Source of the DNA: Tetmemena sp. SeJ-2015
Taxonomy: Eukaryota; Ciliophora; Spirotrichea; Sporadotrichida; Oxytrichidae
Direction: 5' to 3'
DNA length: 64,000 bases
Assembly: GCA_027382625.1 (NCBI GenBank)
Contig: JAJKFJ010021845.1
Coordinates: 142,501-206,500 of the forward strand
Positions 1 through 10,001 of this stretch are shown here, piece by piece. How positions within the stretch are numbered: position 1 is the stretch's first letter; the number at the start of each line of letters is the position of its first letter. Below the pieces are notes generated by a model. The model saw nothing but the letters and a program-made list of their open reading frames with translations, made no database searches and had not been told where the DNA came from. A program made the translations under genes and the position numbers.

Positions 1-349
1 CCCCATGCACCTTTACTCCAGCTTTGCACTGGCATCAGGATTGTGATGTGCAGGATAGGTGGTAGGCATCGAAGCCGGGACTCTGGTCTCGGTGGAGCCT
101 CCCTTGAGATACCACCCTTCGCCTTTTTGGTGTCTAACCGCGGCCCGTTATCCGGGTCCGGGACCCTGCATGGTGGGGAGTTTGACTGGGGCGGTCGCCT
201 CCCAAACAGTAACGGAGGCGCGCGAAGGTAGGCTCAGACCGGTCGGAAATCGGTCGTTGAGTGCAATGGCAGAAGCCTGCCTGACTGCAAGTCTGACAAG
301 ACGAGCAGAGACGAAAGTCGGTCATAGTGATCCGGTGGTCCCAAGTGGG

Positions 350-380
<31 letters not shown>

Positions 381-468
381 TGGGGATAACAGGCTGATGA
401 TGCCCAAGAGTCCATATCGACGGCATCGTTTGGCACCTCGATGTCGGCTCATCTCATCCTGGGGCTGG

Positions 469-505
<37 letters not shown>

Positions 506-827
506 AGGTACGTGAGCTGGGTTTAGAACGTCGTGAGACAGTTCGGTCCCTATCTGCCGTGGGTGTAGGAGACTTGAGAAGAGTTGCCCCTAGTACGAGA
601 GGACCGGGGTGAACGAACCACTGGTGGACCAGTTATCGTGCCAACGGTAGTGCTGGGTAGCTATGTTCGGACAGGATAACCGCTGAAGGCATCTAAGCGG
701 GAAGCCCCCTTCAAAACAAGGTCTCCCTTGAGAGCCGTGGAAGACCACCACGTCGATAGGCCGGAGGTGTAAGTGCAGCAATGCATTCAGCTGACCGGTA
801 CTAATTGCTCGATAGGCTTGATTTGAT
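1..827 (+). rRNA. 23S ribosomal RNA, 3' part
   Basis: This is the 3' end of large-subunit rRNA; the 5' part lies before the window. Two universal landmarks are readable: the peptidyl-transferase segment GGGATAACAGGCTGAT near 383-398 and the sarcin-ricin loop AGTACGAGAGGACC at 592-605. The 3' boundary is an estimate from the final helix (GACCGGTACTAATTGCTCG, about 792-810). Protein frames across this stretch are meaningless. Confidence 0.97.
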
Positions 828-949
828 CCAGAAACAGCAAGGCCAGGACAAACGTCCAAGCCCCGTTCGGAAAAATGACAGAAGTCAAAGACTTGGAAAC
901 ACTGATGTTCTCTCCCTTGCGCCGTAAATGGCGCAGGGTCTCTGTTCCG

Positions 950-1067
950 GTTTGGTGGTCATAGCACGAGCAATACACCCGGTCCCATCCCGAACCCGGC
1001 CGTTAAGTGCCGTCGCGCCAATGGTACTCCGTCTCAAGACGTGGGAGAGTAGGTCACCGCCAAACCT
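950..1067 (+). rRNA. 5S ribosomal RNA
   Basis: The segment begins GTTTGGTGGTCATAGC and closes with GGTCACCGCCAAACC, which pairs with the start to form helix I. The internal CCCGAACCCGGCCGTTAAG is the usual 5S loop sequence. It lies about 120 bases after 23S and about 100 before the initiator tRNA, the normal order in Rhodobacterales rRNA operons. The ends are accurate to a few bases. Confidence 0.95.
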
Positions 1068-1168
1068 GATCAGAGACCCTCAACGACAGTCAAAATCCCC
1101 CGGTCGAAAAATACCCGGCCCGCGGGACAAAGACCCGGAATGCAGCGGAAAACCTGCACTTACAGCGT

Positions 1169-1172
1169 CGCG

Positions 1173-1215
<43 letters not shown>

Positions 1216-1245
1216 CCGCAGGTTCAAATCCTGCCCCCGCAACCA
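1169..1245 (+). tRNA. initiator tRNA-fMet (CAT)
   Basis: This is a 77-nt tRNA with anticodon CAT at 1203-1205, a GGTTCAAATCC T arm and an encoded CCA end. The first base C faces an A at position 72 (acceptor CGCGGGG against CCCCGCA), the mismatch that marks initiator tRNAs. It closes the rRNA operon. Its 3' part is the attachment site of the 35-kb element that follows: the same sequence returns at 36348-36395. The tRNA stays whole because the incoming element supplied an identical 3' end. Confidence 0.97.
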
Positions 1246-1246
1246 T
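1199..1246 (+). repeat. attL: 48-bp direct repeat of tRNA-fMet 3' end
   Basis: Positions 1199-1246, from the anticodon stem to one base past CCA, recur at 36348-36395 with one mismatch (TTCAAATC here, TTTAAATC there). A repeat of a tRNA 3' end flanking an integrase gene is the usual mark of tyrosine-integrase insertion. Which copy is ancestral cannot be told from one genome. Confidence 0.88.
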
Positions 1247-1274
1247 AAATTCCAAAGATATCAGATTCTTATAG

Positions 1275-1297
1275 CCCGACGTAAACCGTCGGGTTTT
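1275..1297 (+). terminator. rho-independent terminator after tRNA-fMet
   Basis: CCCGACG (1275-1281), a 5-nt loop and CGTCGGG (1287-1293) are followed by a T run. It ends the rRNA/tRNA transcript. Since it lies inside attL it was probably brought by the element; the two other tRNA-end copies at 36.4 kb each have their own, different terminator. Confidence 0.8.
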
Positions 1298-1325
1298 TGG
1301 CGTTCCGTTCTACATCAACGCCACA

Positions 1326-1607
1326 TCAACACGACACCAGAAAAACCGCACCAGCCCGGATAATCACGCAGTCGCAGGCAGCGGCAAGCAACTGCCAGTT
1401 GCGCACCTTCTTGCTTCCGGCAATCATCGCCCCGTAGTTCCAGACGGTGAATTGACGACGACGGATTCTGCCCCCGACTTCCTGACCTTGGAACGTCAAC
1501 ATTCGGCGACGCGGGCGGTAGGCGATGAAGCAGGACGAGTTCCGGAAATGGATGATCGCGTAGGGACAGGCTGAGGCAACTGCCTCGTCGCGCGTGAGCA
1601 GCGCCAA
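1326..1607 (-). CDS. hypothetical protein near attL
   Basis: This is a 93-residue open frame with strongly GC-rich third positions, which supports coding. The only start that fits is TTG at 1607, so the true N-terminus is uncertain. No domain is recognised; it holds a basic stretch around residues 31-50 and ends in a short hydrophobic tail. It overlaps the start of the rightward gene at 1594, so the two cannot both be right in their present limits unless they overlap divergently. Confidence 0.35.
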   Translation of the reverse strand: MALLTRDEAVASACPYAIIHFRNSSCFIAYRPRRRMLTFQGQEVGGRIRRRQFTVWNYGAMIAGSKKVRNWQLLAAACDCVIIRAGAVFLVSC

Positions 1608-2193
1608 GCGGGTTGAACAGTATCTCGGTGACCTGGACGAGTTGTTCGTTCAGGAAGACCTAGACACCATCCTTAACCGGTTTGCCTATTCGGCGGAGGA
1701 TGAACGCGCTGAACGCCCGAACCCGTCACCTGTCCCCATCGATGGTGTCTTGCGTACAGGGCTCGCTAGCCTCCAGCAGGCGCTGAAACTCTACCACGCG
1801 TTCCTTACCCAGCAGGCCAACATGCCCGACAAGGACGCGCATCAGGCCCTGCTGGACCGGCTGACCAGGACAGAGATCGCCGCTGCGATGCAGGAGTGCG
1901 ATGCGCTTGGTAAACCGGCCTTTCTCGCGCGGTATGGCTTTTCCAGAACGACTGTCCGGATGGCCGATGGTGACAGTGACAAGCCCTATCCGGCCAAGGC
2001 GACGGTCGTCGTCGCTGTGGGCCATCTGCCGGGGGAACGGGTTCTGTCTGCTCAGGAGTTCTTCAATGGATACGGCGACATGCAGTGTCGCGCGGTCCTT
2101 GAGAAGCTTGGTTACCGCATCCTGCCCAAGGAAGCCGACGACCAGTCGCCCGCCTTGTCTCGTGACCGGATCGAAGCGGCGATGGATGTGTGA
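1594..2193 (+). pseudogene. hypothetical protein cut by IS21 at its 3' end
   Basis: This is a 199-residue, mostly helical and acidic open frame starting with GTG at 1594; an in-frame stop at 1561 excludes a longer form unless there is a frameshift. Its last codons and stop (2191-2193) lie at the left end of the IS21 element (2189), so the natural C-terminus is lost. No domain is recognised. It runs opposite to the phage head genes on the other side of the IS, so it is not the missing half of the tail gene there. Confidence 0.5.
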
Positions 2194-2261
2194 ATTTCCG
2201 CGCAGAACTGACCCGGGTTTTCCATCGAGAAGTGACCCACCTGAGGGTTATGTTCCGTGGT

Positions 2262-3056
2262 TCAGGCTTGGGTCAAGGGCTGGGTCGCCTCCTTCCTTTT
2301 GCGGGTAGCTACGGCTGAGCTTGCCTTGAAGCGGAAGCTGTCGTTGCCGGTTTCAAGGATGTGACAGCGGTGGGTGAGGCGGTCGAGCAAGGCTGTGGTC
2401 ATCTTGGCATCACCGAAGACGGTGGCCCATTCGCTGAAGCTGAGGTTGGTGGTGATCACGACGCTGGTGCGCTCGTAGAGCTTGCTCAGGAGGTGGAACA
2501 GCAGGGCCCCGCCCGAGGCGCTGAATGGCAGGTAGCCCAGTTCGTCCAGGATCACGAGGTCGAGCTTGGTCATGCCTTCCGCGATCTGCCCGGCCTTTCC
2601 CTTGGCCTTTTCCTGTTCGAGGGCGTTGACCAATTCAATTGTCGAGAAGAAGCGGACCTTGCGGCGGTGATGTTCGATGGCCTGGACGCCGAGAGCCGTG
2701 GCGACATGGGTCTTGCCGGTGCCCGGGCCGCCGATCAGGACGACGTTCTCGGCACCGTCCATGAACTCGCATCTGTGCAGCTGCCTCAGGGAGGCCTCGT
2801 TGATCTCGCTGGCGGCGAAGTCGAAGCCGGAGAGGTCCTTGTAAGCCGGGAAGCGGGCGGACTTCATGTGATAGGCGATCGAGCGCACTTCGCGCTCGGC
2901 CAATTCAGCCTTCAGCAGTTGCGACAGCATCGGGACTGCGGCCTCAAAGGCTGGGGCGCCCTGTTCGGCCAGCTCGGTGACGGCCTGCGCCATGCCATAC
3001 ATCTTCAGACTGCGCAGCATGATGACGATAGCGCCCGCGGCGGGATCATGACGCAT
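2262..3056 (-). CDS. istB: IS21 helper ATPase IstB
   Basis: IstB is an AAA+ ATPase that helps the IstA transposase choose and engage its target. The 264-residue protein has a Walker A motif GGPGTGKT (about residues 108-115) and a Walker B motif [10 protein letters not shown] (about 166-175), and a basic C-terminus. Length and layout are normal. Its start overlaps the end of istA by 11 nt, so the two are translationally coupled. The frame is intact. Confidence 0.95.
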   Translation of the reverse strand: MRHDPAAGAIVIMLRSLKMYGMAQAVTELAEQGAPAFEAAVPMLSQLLKAELAEREVRSIAYHMKSARFPAYKDLSGFDFAASEINEASLRQLHRCEFMDGAENVVLIGGPGTGKTHVATALGVQAIEHHRRKVRFFSTIELVNALEQEKAKGKAGQIAEGMTKLDLVILDELGYLPFSASGGALLFHLLSKLYERTSVVITTNLSFSEWATVFGDAKMTTALLDRLTHRCHILETGNDSFRFKASSAVATRKRKEATQPLTQA

Positions 3057-4578
3057 GGCGATCTCCCTCGATCATGGCGCGCAGGCCGTCGTAACGGGCG
3101 ACATTGGCCTTCGGCTCATGCTTCAGGATCAGCGCCTGTGGTGTGTCGAGTGGCGGGTCATCGATGGTCTTGCCGTCGACCAGCCGGTGCAACAGGTTCA
3201 GGACATGGGTCTTGGTCGGCACGCTCTCGGACAGGGCAAGCTCCACGGCGGTCAGCACGGCTTGCTCGTCGTGGTGAAGCACGAGGGCGAGGATATCGAC
3301 CATCTCCCTATCCCCACCGGGTTTGCGCAGCATGTGATCCTGCAACTGTCTGAACGCAGTCGGTAATTCCGCAAACGGCGCACCATTCCGAAGCGCGCCG
3401 GGCTTGCGTTGAACGACCGCCAGATAATGCCGCCAGTCGTAAATCGTGCGCGCTGGCAGGTTATGGGAGCGCTGGATCAGCCGCGCATGCTCACACAATA
3501 TCTGCCCTTCGGCGGCAACCACCAGCCGCTCTGGGTAAACCCGAAGGCTGACCGGACGATTGGCGAAAGACGCCGGAACACTGTAGCGATTGCGCTCGAA
3601 GCTGATCAGACAGGTCGGCGACACGCGCTTGCTCTTCTCGACAAAGCCATCGAAGGCCGTCGGCAGTGGCATCAGCGCGGCCTGTTCTTCGGCCCAGACA
3701 TGGGCGATCGTTCCGGGCAGAACGGCATGCGGGATCTCGCGCCAAAGTTCGAGGCAGCGTTGTTCCAGCCATGCGTTCAAGGCTCCCAGATCTGGAAAGC
3801 TCGGCGTCGGCAACCAAAGGCGTGGCCTGGCATCCTGGACGTTCTTCTCGACTTGCCCTTTCTCCCACCCTGCCGCCGGATTGCAAAACTCAGGCTCGTA
3901 GACATAGTGGTTCGTCATCGCCAGAAACCGGGCATTGACCTGCCGCTCCTTGCCTCGGCCAACACGATCCACCGCCGTCTTCATGTTATCGTAGATGCCC
4001 CGCCCCGGGACACCGCCGAGAACACGAAACCCGTGCCAGTGGGCGTCGAACAGCATCTCATGGGTCTGAAGAAGATAGGCGCGGACCACGAATGCCCGGC
4101 TGTGCGCCAGCTTGATATGCGCGACCTGCAGCTTGGTGCGCTCACCGCCCAGGACCGCAAAGTCCTCGCTCCAGTCGAACTGGAAGGCATCGCCGGGCCG
4201 GAAAGCCAGGGGAACAAAGGTGCCCCTGCCTGTCGTCTGCTGTTCACGCTGCCGGTTCACGCGCCATTCCCGCGCAAATGCAGCCACACGATTGTAAGAC
4301 CCCGTGAAGCCGAGCGCGACAAGATCCGAATGCATCTGCTTCAAGGTCTTGCGCTGCTTGCGCGTCTTCGCGGCCTCGGACTTCAGCCATGCCGTCAGCT
4401 TGTCGGCGAAGGGGTCCAGCTTGCTCGAACGGTGCGAAATGGCGAACTTTGGCTCGACCGTGTCAGCCTTCAGGTGCTTCTTCACAGTGTTCCGCGACAA
4501 GCCCGTTCGTCTTGCAATCTCGTAGAACGACAGCTTCTCACGCAGCCGCATCCGTCGGATCAGGTTCAAAAGTTCCAT
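3046..4578 (-). CDS. istA: IS21 transposase IstA
   Basis: This DDE transposase cuts and joins the IS ends. Residues 1-40 form a helix-turn-helix ([19 protein letters not shown]). The catalytic core follows, with D in FQFDWSED, D in [10 protein letters not shown] and E in [14 protein letters not shown]-terminal beta-barrel-like domain follows. ATG 4578 ([10 protein letters not shown]) is chosen over the longer frame to 4638 because a GGAG lies about ten bases upstream and family members begin there. The frame is intact, so the IS may still be active. Confidence 0.95.
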   Translation of the reverse strand: MELLNLIRRMRLREKLSFYEIARRTGLSRNTVKKHLKADTVEPKFAISHRSSKLDPFADKLTAWLKSEAAKTRKQRKTLKQMHSDLVALGFTGSYNRVAAFAREWRVNRQREQQTTGRGTFVPLAFRPGDAFQFDWSEDFAVLGGERTKLQVAHIKLAHSRAFVVRAYLLQTHEMLFDAHWHGFRVLGGVPGRGIYDNMKTAVDRVGRGKERQVNARFLAMTNHYVYEPEFCNPAAGWEKGQVEKNVQDARPRLWLPTPSFPDLGALNAWLEQRCLELWREIPHAVLPGTIAHVWAEEQAALMPLPTAFDGFVEKSKRVSPTCLISFERNRYSVPASFANRPVSLRVYPERLVVAAEGQILCEHARLIQRSHNLPARTIYDWRHYLAVVQRKPGALRNGAPFAELPTAFRQLQDHMLRKPGGDREMVDILALVLHHDEQAVLTAVELALSESVPTKTHVLNLLHRLVDGKTIDDPPLDTPQALILKHEPKANVARYDGLRAMIEGDRHAS

Positions 4579-4691
4579 GGTGATCACTCCAGTGCCCCCC
4601 GCCGCGCGCCGCCTTGGGGGAAGGGTCACATGGGTCAATTCTCAATGGAAATTCTGAGCCCAAATGGGTCAGTTCTGGGTGAAACTCAACA

Positions 4692-4802
4692 CAGTGTGGT
4701 CCGGGCGAAGGGCATCAGGCGGTAGCCGCTGGCGGGCGGGGTGCCGTAGACGGTTTCGAACGCAAGCGCCATCTGCGCCCGCGCGCCGTGTGCGCGTGCC
4801 AT
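4692..4802 (-). pseudogene. phage tail tube-like protein, N-terminal remnant
   Basis: Only the first 37 codons remain, from ATG 4802 (preceded by AAGGAG) to the IS21 end at 4691. The start reads MARAHGARAQMALAFETVYG, a beginning I associate with small tail-tube-like proteins of Rhodobacterales prophages; that match is from memory. The rest of the gene would lie left of the IS on the same strand, but that side carries an unrelated rightward gene. The remainder, and all tail genes after it, are deleted. Confidence 0.55.
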
Positions 4803-4826
4803 GGGGGTCTCCTTGGATGTGGGGTT

Positions 4827-5228
4827 TCAGGCCAGAGCGCCGGTCGTGGTGTAGTGCAGGACGACGGTGATCACCGCCGCCTTCAGCGCCGCCGCGTTCG
4901 ACCGGCAGGGCACTCGGTTCCCCCAGTCCAGAGGCCCCAAGCGGTGCGGTCGGCTCCAGCGCCGCGCCAATAGCCGGCGATCAGATCTCGAAGGCGCTGG
5001 CCACGGCCGGTCCCGCCTGGACACGACCTCCAGCTCGGCCCGGTGCTGGTAGTGATACCGCAGGGGCGACAGTGTCACTTCCGGCTCGCCCGGCTGGCCG
5101 TCGCGCAGGATGATCAGACCGGCAGTTGGGATCCGCTCGGGCAGCACCTCGTCGCGCGGGGTCAGGGCGTCAAGAGGCTGCAGCCGCGCGTGCAGCGCGG
5201 CGAGGACGGTTTCGCGCGTGGTGGGCAT
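4827..5228 (-). pseudogene. phage head-tail or minor tail protein, frameshifted
   Basis: The gene starts at ATG 5228 (MPTTRETVLAALHARLQ) and ends 24 bp before the tail tube remnant. The N-terminal 70 residues and the last 20 (AALKAAVITVVLHYTTTGA) look like one conserved small phage protein. The middle is an arginine-rich stretch with no sense, which shifts back into a plausible frame when single bases are moved. Two or more compensating indels are therefore likely. Position in the operon fits a connector or tail-completion role; the function is not established. Confidence 0.5.
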
Positions 5229-5275
5229 TTGTGTGTAGTGAGCCAAAATAAAAATTAGCTGACGCAGATTTGGGC

Positions 5276-6166
5276 CTATTTGCCCTTTTTCCCGACAGAT
5301 TGGGAGGCGAGAACCAACCGCCAAACCATTCCATTTTCGCCAGCGACAAGATCACGACAAGCCTCATAGTCAGACTTATCAAGTTCATCTATATGGGCCG
5401 CTCGATTCCTGAATTTTGACGTCAAGGTCACTAAAGACTTGTGTAGACCACTTGGCTCAAGAAGCCAATTGGAACCCGGCCAATCAGCAAGAAGACTGAG
5501 AAAAGCGCGTATTAGCGGACTGTTTTCGCGTCGTGATTGACTGTGAATTGTGGTCTGCAAGAAGTGCGAAAAAACTCCAATCTCTGGAGGTTTCCCGTTT
5601 GGCCTTGAACAGAACTTCGCCACCCTGCCAATGTCCTTGTCATTAACGTCCTCCCTAAGCGACGCTCCAGTAGCCTGCTTTGCAAGGGGAATGATAATTC
5701 GCCTTACGATCTCGACTTCAACAGCCTTGCAAAGACCAATTACTGCAGGAGACCACTCAAGATCTGGATCATCTCCTAGTCTTTCAGAGAGTTTCTCGCT
5801 TGTGGCGAGAAAACGAATGGCCTCTGGTGTGAGCTTCGCCAATCGAGTGTCTTTTGCGAGAAGAAGCTCTTCCTGCCTCTTTATCGCACTCTCATCGACC
5901 AATGCGCGCAGGGTCTCGGCGAGTTGGTCAATTCGATCTTCGTCCGCCCCTGTGCCAGACTTTATGTCGTAGATCGACAATAGCCTTCCATAACAGCCGT
6001 TACACAAACGTTTGTCCCAATCTCCTAGATAAATGGTGATTAGCTTTGATTTCTTGGAGCTGCTGCAGCGAAAGCAGTCAAATGCGGTGGCTTCTTGAAA
6101 CCGAAACTGCTGAAGTGGGCCTCTGGCTTCGTATGTCTTTATGATCGACGAAGGTACGGGCTGCAT
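5276..6166 (-). CDS. zinc-ribbon and HEPN-like moron protein in the head operon
   Basis: This is an intact 296-residue protein of clearly lower GC than its neighbours, placed between two late phage genes on the same strand. The N-terminal third has CFRC (near residue 31) and CNGC (near 56), a likely zinc ribbon. A helical middle follows. Near the C-terminus, FRNRAAHIDELD holds the R-x4-H signature of HEPN domains, many of which are RNases in defence and toxin systems. The insertion also altered the 3' end of the gene upstream. An anti-phage role is inferred from the motif and position only. Confidence 0.6.
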   Translation of the reverse strand: MQPVPSSIIKTYEARGPLQQFRFQEATAFDCFRCSSSKKSKLITIYLGDWDKRLCNGCYGRLLSIYDIKSGTGADEDRIDQLAETLRALVDESAIKRQEELLLAKDTRLAKLTPEAIRFLATSEKLSERLGDDPDLEWSPAVIGLCKAVEVEIVRRIIIPLAKQATGASLREDVNDKDIGRVAKFCSRPNGKPPEIGVFSHFLQTTIHSQSRRENSPLIRAFLSLLADWPGSNWLLEPSGLHKSLVTLTSKFRNRAAHIDELDKSDYEACRDLVAGENGMVWRLVLASQSVGKKGK

Positions 6167-6199
6167 GCGTCACCATTCTTTGCTAGAGCTTTCTCGAAA

Positions 6200-6835
6200 C
6201 TACATCCCGCTCGAGCCCCGATCCACCCAGTTTGCAGCAATTCGCCCCGGCACGCCGTCGATGGCCCGTTCGGCATCCCGCGCCAGATCGAGCCGCTTGC
6301 GCAGCTTGACCTGCGGCACCAGCAGGAAGATCGGCACGGTGGTCAGCCCACGGCCGGTCTTCGCGCGCGACGCCACAGCCCGGCCTTTCGAATTCAGCCG
6401 CCCTCGGCGACCAAAAGGCTCGGGCCCCGGCGGCGATAGATGAACCGCAGCCGCAACCCGTGCGCCGTTCCCATTCGTCCGGAGCGATCCGTCCGCCGCG
6501 GGTGGATTTTCCTGCGGCCGGGGTGGGATCGCCAGCCAGAAGCCGTTGCGCGACCGGATCAGCGGCCCTGTGTCATGCGCGCCGACGATCACCGGGGCGT
6601 TCGACCAGACCAGCGCCGCGGCGTTCAGGCTTTCGCTGCCCTTGGGATAGGTGGCGAGCCGGATCGAGTTGCCGAGCCGGGTGCCCAGCCCCGCGCCCGT
6701 GATCTGGCCGCGCCAGGCGGATTTGAGGCCCGCGCCTGCCTCGCGCATCGCCGCAGTGACGGCCTTTTCGCCCGCACGGATTTCGGCCTGCATCATGGCG
6801 GCGAGGTCGGGGCTGATCTCCAGCTTCAGCCTCAT
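6200..6835 (-). pseudogene. DUF6441-like phage protein, internal frameshifts
   Basis: The frame is open throughout (211 residues), but residues about 105-145 turn into a proline/arginine-rich stretch that looks like a shifted frame, and the sequence then returns to a sensible RLNSKGRAVASRAKTGRG segment. Two compensating indels are likely. The family is known only as a phage head-tail connector-region protein. It starts in an ATGA overlap with the gene before it (6832-6835). The last residues differ from what I would expect, probably because the HEPN-like gene was inserted right after. Confidence 0.6.
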
Positions 6836-7098
6836 GCTGGCCTCAGATCGAGGGTCCAGATCAGCCGTTCGCGGTCACGCAGCGGTTCCCCCTGGATTAC
6901 ATGGCTGTCCGCGCCGATGACGATCACGTCGCCCGGGCGCGGGGCGGGGAGGTCGGCGACGCGCACATCGACCACCGTCGTGTCGCTGACGAACCGGCCC
7001 GCGCCGAAGTCGGTGACGCGGATCCGGGCGCGGCGGATGATGCGGATCGGGCGTTCCTCGGAGGTGGTGGCCGAGGTCCAGAGAGCCGGAGCCGCCAT
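6832..7098 (-). CDS. small phage head-tail connector-region protein
   Basis: An 88-residue protein starts at ATG 7098 and overlaps the next gene by four bases. It contains several beta-like segments (VRVADLPAPRPGDVIVIG), as in small head-completion proteins. Its place directly after the major capsid gene fits a head-tail joining role in lambda-like phages. No named family is recognised with certainty. Confidence 0.6.
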   Translation of the reverse strand: MAAPALWTSATTSEERPIRIIRRARIRVTDFGAGRFVSDTTVVDVRVADLPAPRPGDVIVIGADSHVIQGEPLRDRERLIWTLDLRPA

Positions 7099-7157
7099 GG
7101 AGGCATGGGTGAAATGCGGTCCATGGCGGCGGCGAAGACGGGCATGGGCGGTGTCCG

Positions 7158-8182
7158 TCAGTTCGACGTGTGCAGCCGGATCGCCAGCCGCGGCCGCTTG
7201 TTGACTGGCAGGATCGAGGCCTCGGTCATCACGTCGATCCAGCGGCCCTTCTCGTCGAGATGCTGGCGGGCATAGAGCGGCAGGCCGATGGTATTGGCGG
7301 TCTCCAGCAGGTTTGCCGGGCCACCATAGGTGGTGAAGGTGTCCATCGTGCCGAGCGGGAAAGCGATGCCTTCGTTTGCCGGGACAAGCCGTTCGGTCGC
7401 CTTGGTCGAGAGGGTGACTGTGCCGGAGTATTCCTCGAAGAGGATGCCGCCAAAAGGGAAGTTGCGCCGCACATCCTCGCGCAGGGGCTGCGCGCCGGTC
7501 GAGGCGTAGAACTTGTAGGCCTCTTCGGTCTTGGGATGGGCGATCAGCTTGTCGAAGAACTCGCGGCTGACCAGCGCGTGGACCGAGGTCATCGCTTCGC
7601 CCAGCAGGTTGTCCTCGATGGCCCGGAGCACCTCGCGGACCTTGCCCTGCACGTTGGTGCCTGCGGTGCCGAGAACGAAGTCGACAGAGATCTGCGCGAG
7701 GCCGAATTCGGTGAAGTAGTTGTAGAGGGTGGTCCCGGCGCCGTCCTTCACGATGCCGCGGAGCGCGTTCATCTCCATGTATTCGCGCGTCTGGGCGTGC
7801 TTGCGGCGCATGAGCAGGAGCTTGCGGTTCATCACCTCGACGAGGGGATCGGCCGCATCGAACGCGCCGCCCAGCGCGGGGGCGCCTTGGATGTCGGCAG
7901 GCAGGACCACGTCGTCATGCGGGATCCACGGCAGTGCAAAGCTGCGCATGGACCGACTCTCGCGCGTGCCGACGGTGGCGGGGCCGCCGAGGGGGACGGA
8001 GGGCAGGAGGCTGAGGACGCCTTCGTATTGCTCGATGATGACAGAGCGCTGGCTGACCCCTTCGAAGCGGAAGAGGCCGATCTGGGCGAGGCGGGTGTAG
8101 AGGTTGGGCAGGATGTTGATGGCCTGCGTCATCTCAGCCAGCGAGTAGCCGCCAGCGTCGAAGGGATTGCGGACGAGGTCAT
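7158..8182 (-). CDS. major capsid protein, lambda gpE family
   Basis: This protein forms the icosahedral head shell. The sequence from FDAGGYSLAEMTQAINILPN onward to the C-terminus is a continuous gpE-type capsid of about 340 residues. ATG 8182 is preceded by GGAG at a good distance, but the first six codons after it are out of frame with the body. One missing base just after the start explains this, and the open frame seen upstream of 8182 is spurious. It follows the decoration gene, as in lambda. Confidence 0.88.
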
Positions 8183-8232
8183 GGGTTTGCTCCGGGGGAA
8201 TGAGGGGGATGGTCGCGGCTGGCTGGTCAGCG

Positions 8233-8613
8233 TCAGACGCCGTCGCGGGTAATGATGCCGACGGCGGCCAGCTGGGTGATCTTGGCGGCGATCTTGGTTC
8301 CGTCATCGACGGTGGCGCCGTAGGCGAGGGCCGCGCGCGACACGATCGAGGGACCGCGGACCAGCACGATGCCGGTGGCATCGGCCAGCGTGGCGTCCAC
8401 GGCGTAAAGCAGGACGGCGGTTGCGACCTGCGAGCCGTCGGCCCCGGTCGCGGGCGACAGCGTGTACTTGCCGCTCGCCGTGATTTTCCCGAGCACCGAG
8501 CCGGCGGGATAGGGCATGCCCGCGAGCAGCGTCACCACCTCGCGGGTGTAGTTCGGGTTGACCTCATATTTGAGGACGTCGCCCATGCTGGGCGGTTCCG
8601 TCAGGACGGGCAT
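8233..8613 (-). CDS. head decoration protein, lambda gpD-like
   Basis: This 126-residue protein stabilises the expanded capsid. The N-terminus (MPVLTEPPSMGDVLKYEV) and the middle GSVLGKITASGKYTL are typical of the HDPD family, and the size fits. It sits between the maturation protease and the major capsid gene, the same order as in lambda. The frame is intact. Confidence 0.85.
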   Translation of the reverse strand: MPVLTEPPSMGDVLKYEVNPNYTREVVTLLAGMPYPAGSVLGKITASGKYTLSPATGADGSQVATAVLLYAVDATLADATGIVLVRGPSIVSRAALAYGATVDDGTKIAAKITQLAAVGIITRDGV

Positions 8614-8685
8614 GGTTCAGTCTCCAGGATGTTGGGGGATGGGATGCGCTGCGCAATGGTCGCGCGGCAGTGATCGGTACCGGGA

Positions 8686-10001
8686 TCAGCGCGAGGCGGC
8701 GGCCGATTTCTTCGCAGCCGCCACGATGGGCGCTTTCCTTCGCCCGGGTGCCGGGGCGGTGGCGATGATGACTGCGCTCACTGCGCGCGGCGAGATCGCC
8801 AGGACCTTGGCGCGCAGGGCCTCGGGTTTCACGCCCTTGGCGACGGCATCGGCGGCATCGATCTGCACGCCGAGCCGGGCAGCCTGCGCGCAGACTTGCG
8901 CGACCTCGGCCGCCTCGGCGCGGATCGCTTCGGGCGCCATCGCGGCCGCCGTGGCCGGGCCGGACTGCCGCGGGCGGAGCCGGTTCCGGCGGGGTGCTGG
9001 CAGCAGGCGGGCCGAAGGCTGCGCATCGCCATATCGGCGGTGGTCATCATCGGGCCCTTTCCCTTGGGGTTGGATTTGAGGGTGGATGTGCCGCGGGGTG
9101 CGGCGACGAAAGCGCGGAAGGCGGTGACGGGATCGGCCACCTCATCGGCGAGACCGGCGAAGACCGCCGCCTCTCCGCGGAACACGGCGGCCTCGGTGCC
9201 CAGCGCCTGGCGTGTGTCGAGGCGGCGGCCACGACCTTCGGCGACGGTCTCGGCAAAGAGCTGACGCAAGTCCTCAAGTTCGCCCGCGATCCGTTCGCGG
9301 ACGGCCTCGGGCAGGGGCTGGTAGGGGTTCGCGTCGACCTTGCGGGCGCCTGCATGGATCAGCGTGACGGCAATGCCCTTCTGATCAAGCGCCCCGCTCA
9401 TGTCGCTGTGCATCGCCACGACACCGATGCTGCCGACGCGCCTGTGCGGGGCAGGACGATGCGGTCGGCCTGGGAGGCCAGCGCATAGGCGGCCGAGAGG
9501 GCGTGATCGGCCGACAAAGGCCTGCACAGGCTTCTGCGTCCTTGCCACGCGATGCGATCCGCGAGGTCGAAAGCCCCGGCCACCTCGCCGCCAAAGCTGT
9601 CGATGTCGAGGGCAATGCCACGAAATGGCAGGGTCGGCAAGCGCTGCCTGCAGCTGCGCCGCGATCCCCTCGTAGGAGGTCAGCCCCGACGACTGCCCGA
9701 TCCAGGCCCCGCGATGCACCAGCGTGCCCGCGATCTCGATGACGGCGATCCCGTCCACCACAGTGAAGGGCTGGCTTCCGTTCCGCGCCTGGCGGCTGGT
9801 CAGGTCGTCGCTGAAGAGAGAGGCGCGGGCAGGGAGTGCGGCGGTGGCCTGATCTGCGGGATTCACGGGCATTCCCTCGACCGTGATTTCCCTGCCGGTG
9901 ATCCGCGGGCCGAGCCCGGTCAGGAAGGCCAGCGCCTTGGCGGGATCGACCATCAGGGGCGTGTTGAAGACGCGCTGGGCGATCTGGGAGTGGTGCATCA
10001 T
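8686..10001 (-). pseudogene. S49 (SppA/ClpP-fold) head maturation protease with scaffold tail, frameshifted
   Basis: This is the lambda gpC-type protease that processes the prohead, with a C-terminal scaffold part. The N-terminal 125 residues are in frame, a run of about 45 residues is shifted, then GSIGVVAMHSDMSGALDQKG resumes the S49 fold. After LKSNPKGKGPMMTTADMAM the frame shifts again; the helical scaffold tail is readable in another frame at 8686-8940 (VQIDAADAVAKGVKPEALRA). At least three indels are needed. The start overlaps the portal stop (9998-10001). Confidence 0.8.

Larger units (their letters stand above)
2189..4691 (-). mobile_element. IS21-family insertion sequence
   Basis: The element is about 2.5 kb and holds istA and istB in one leftward operon. 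The ends form an imperfect inverted repeat of 26 bp (2189-2214 and 4666-4691), both starting TGT and sharing CAGAACTGACCC. A second inner inverted repeat, CAT(C/T)GAGAA(G/T)TGACCC, lies at 2223-2238 and 4632-4647, matching the multiple terminal repeats of IS21. No target duplication is seen at the ends. The flanks belong to unrelated genes, so insertion went with, or was followed by, a deletion. Confidence 0.9.

Noticed and set aside
43..978. Several open frames of 60-110 residues
   Set aside because: They lie in 23S rRNA and its spacer.
4686..4700. Target-site duplication of the IS21 element
   Set aside because: The bases next to both ends do not match for any length expected of IS21.
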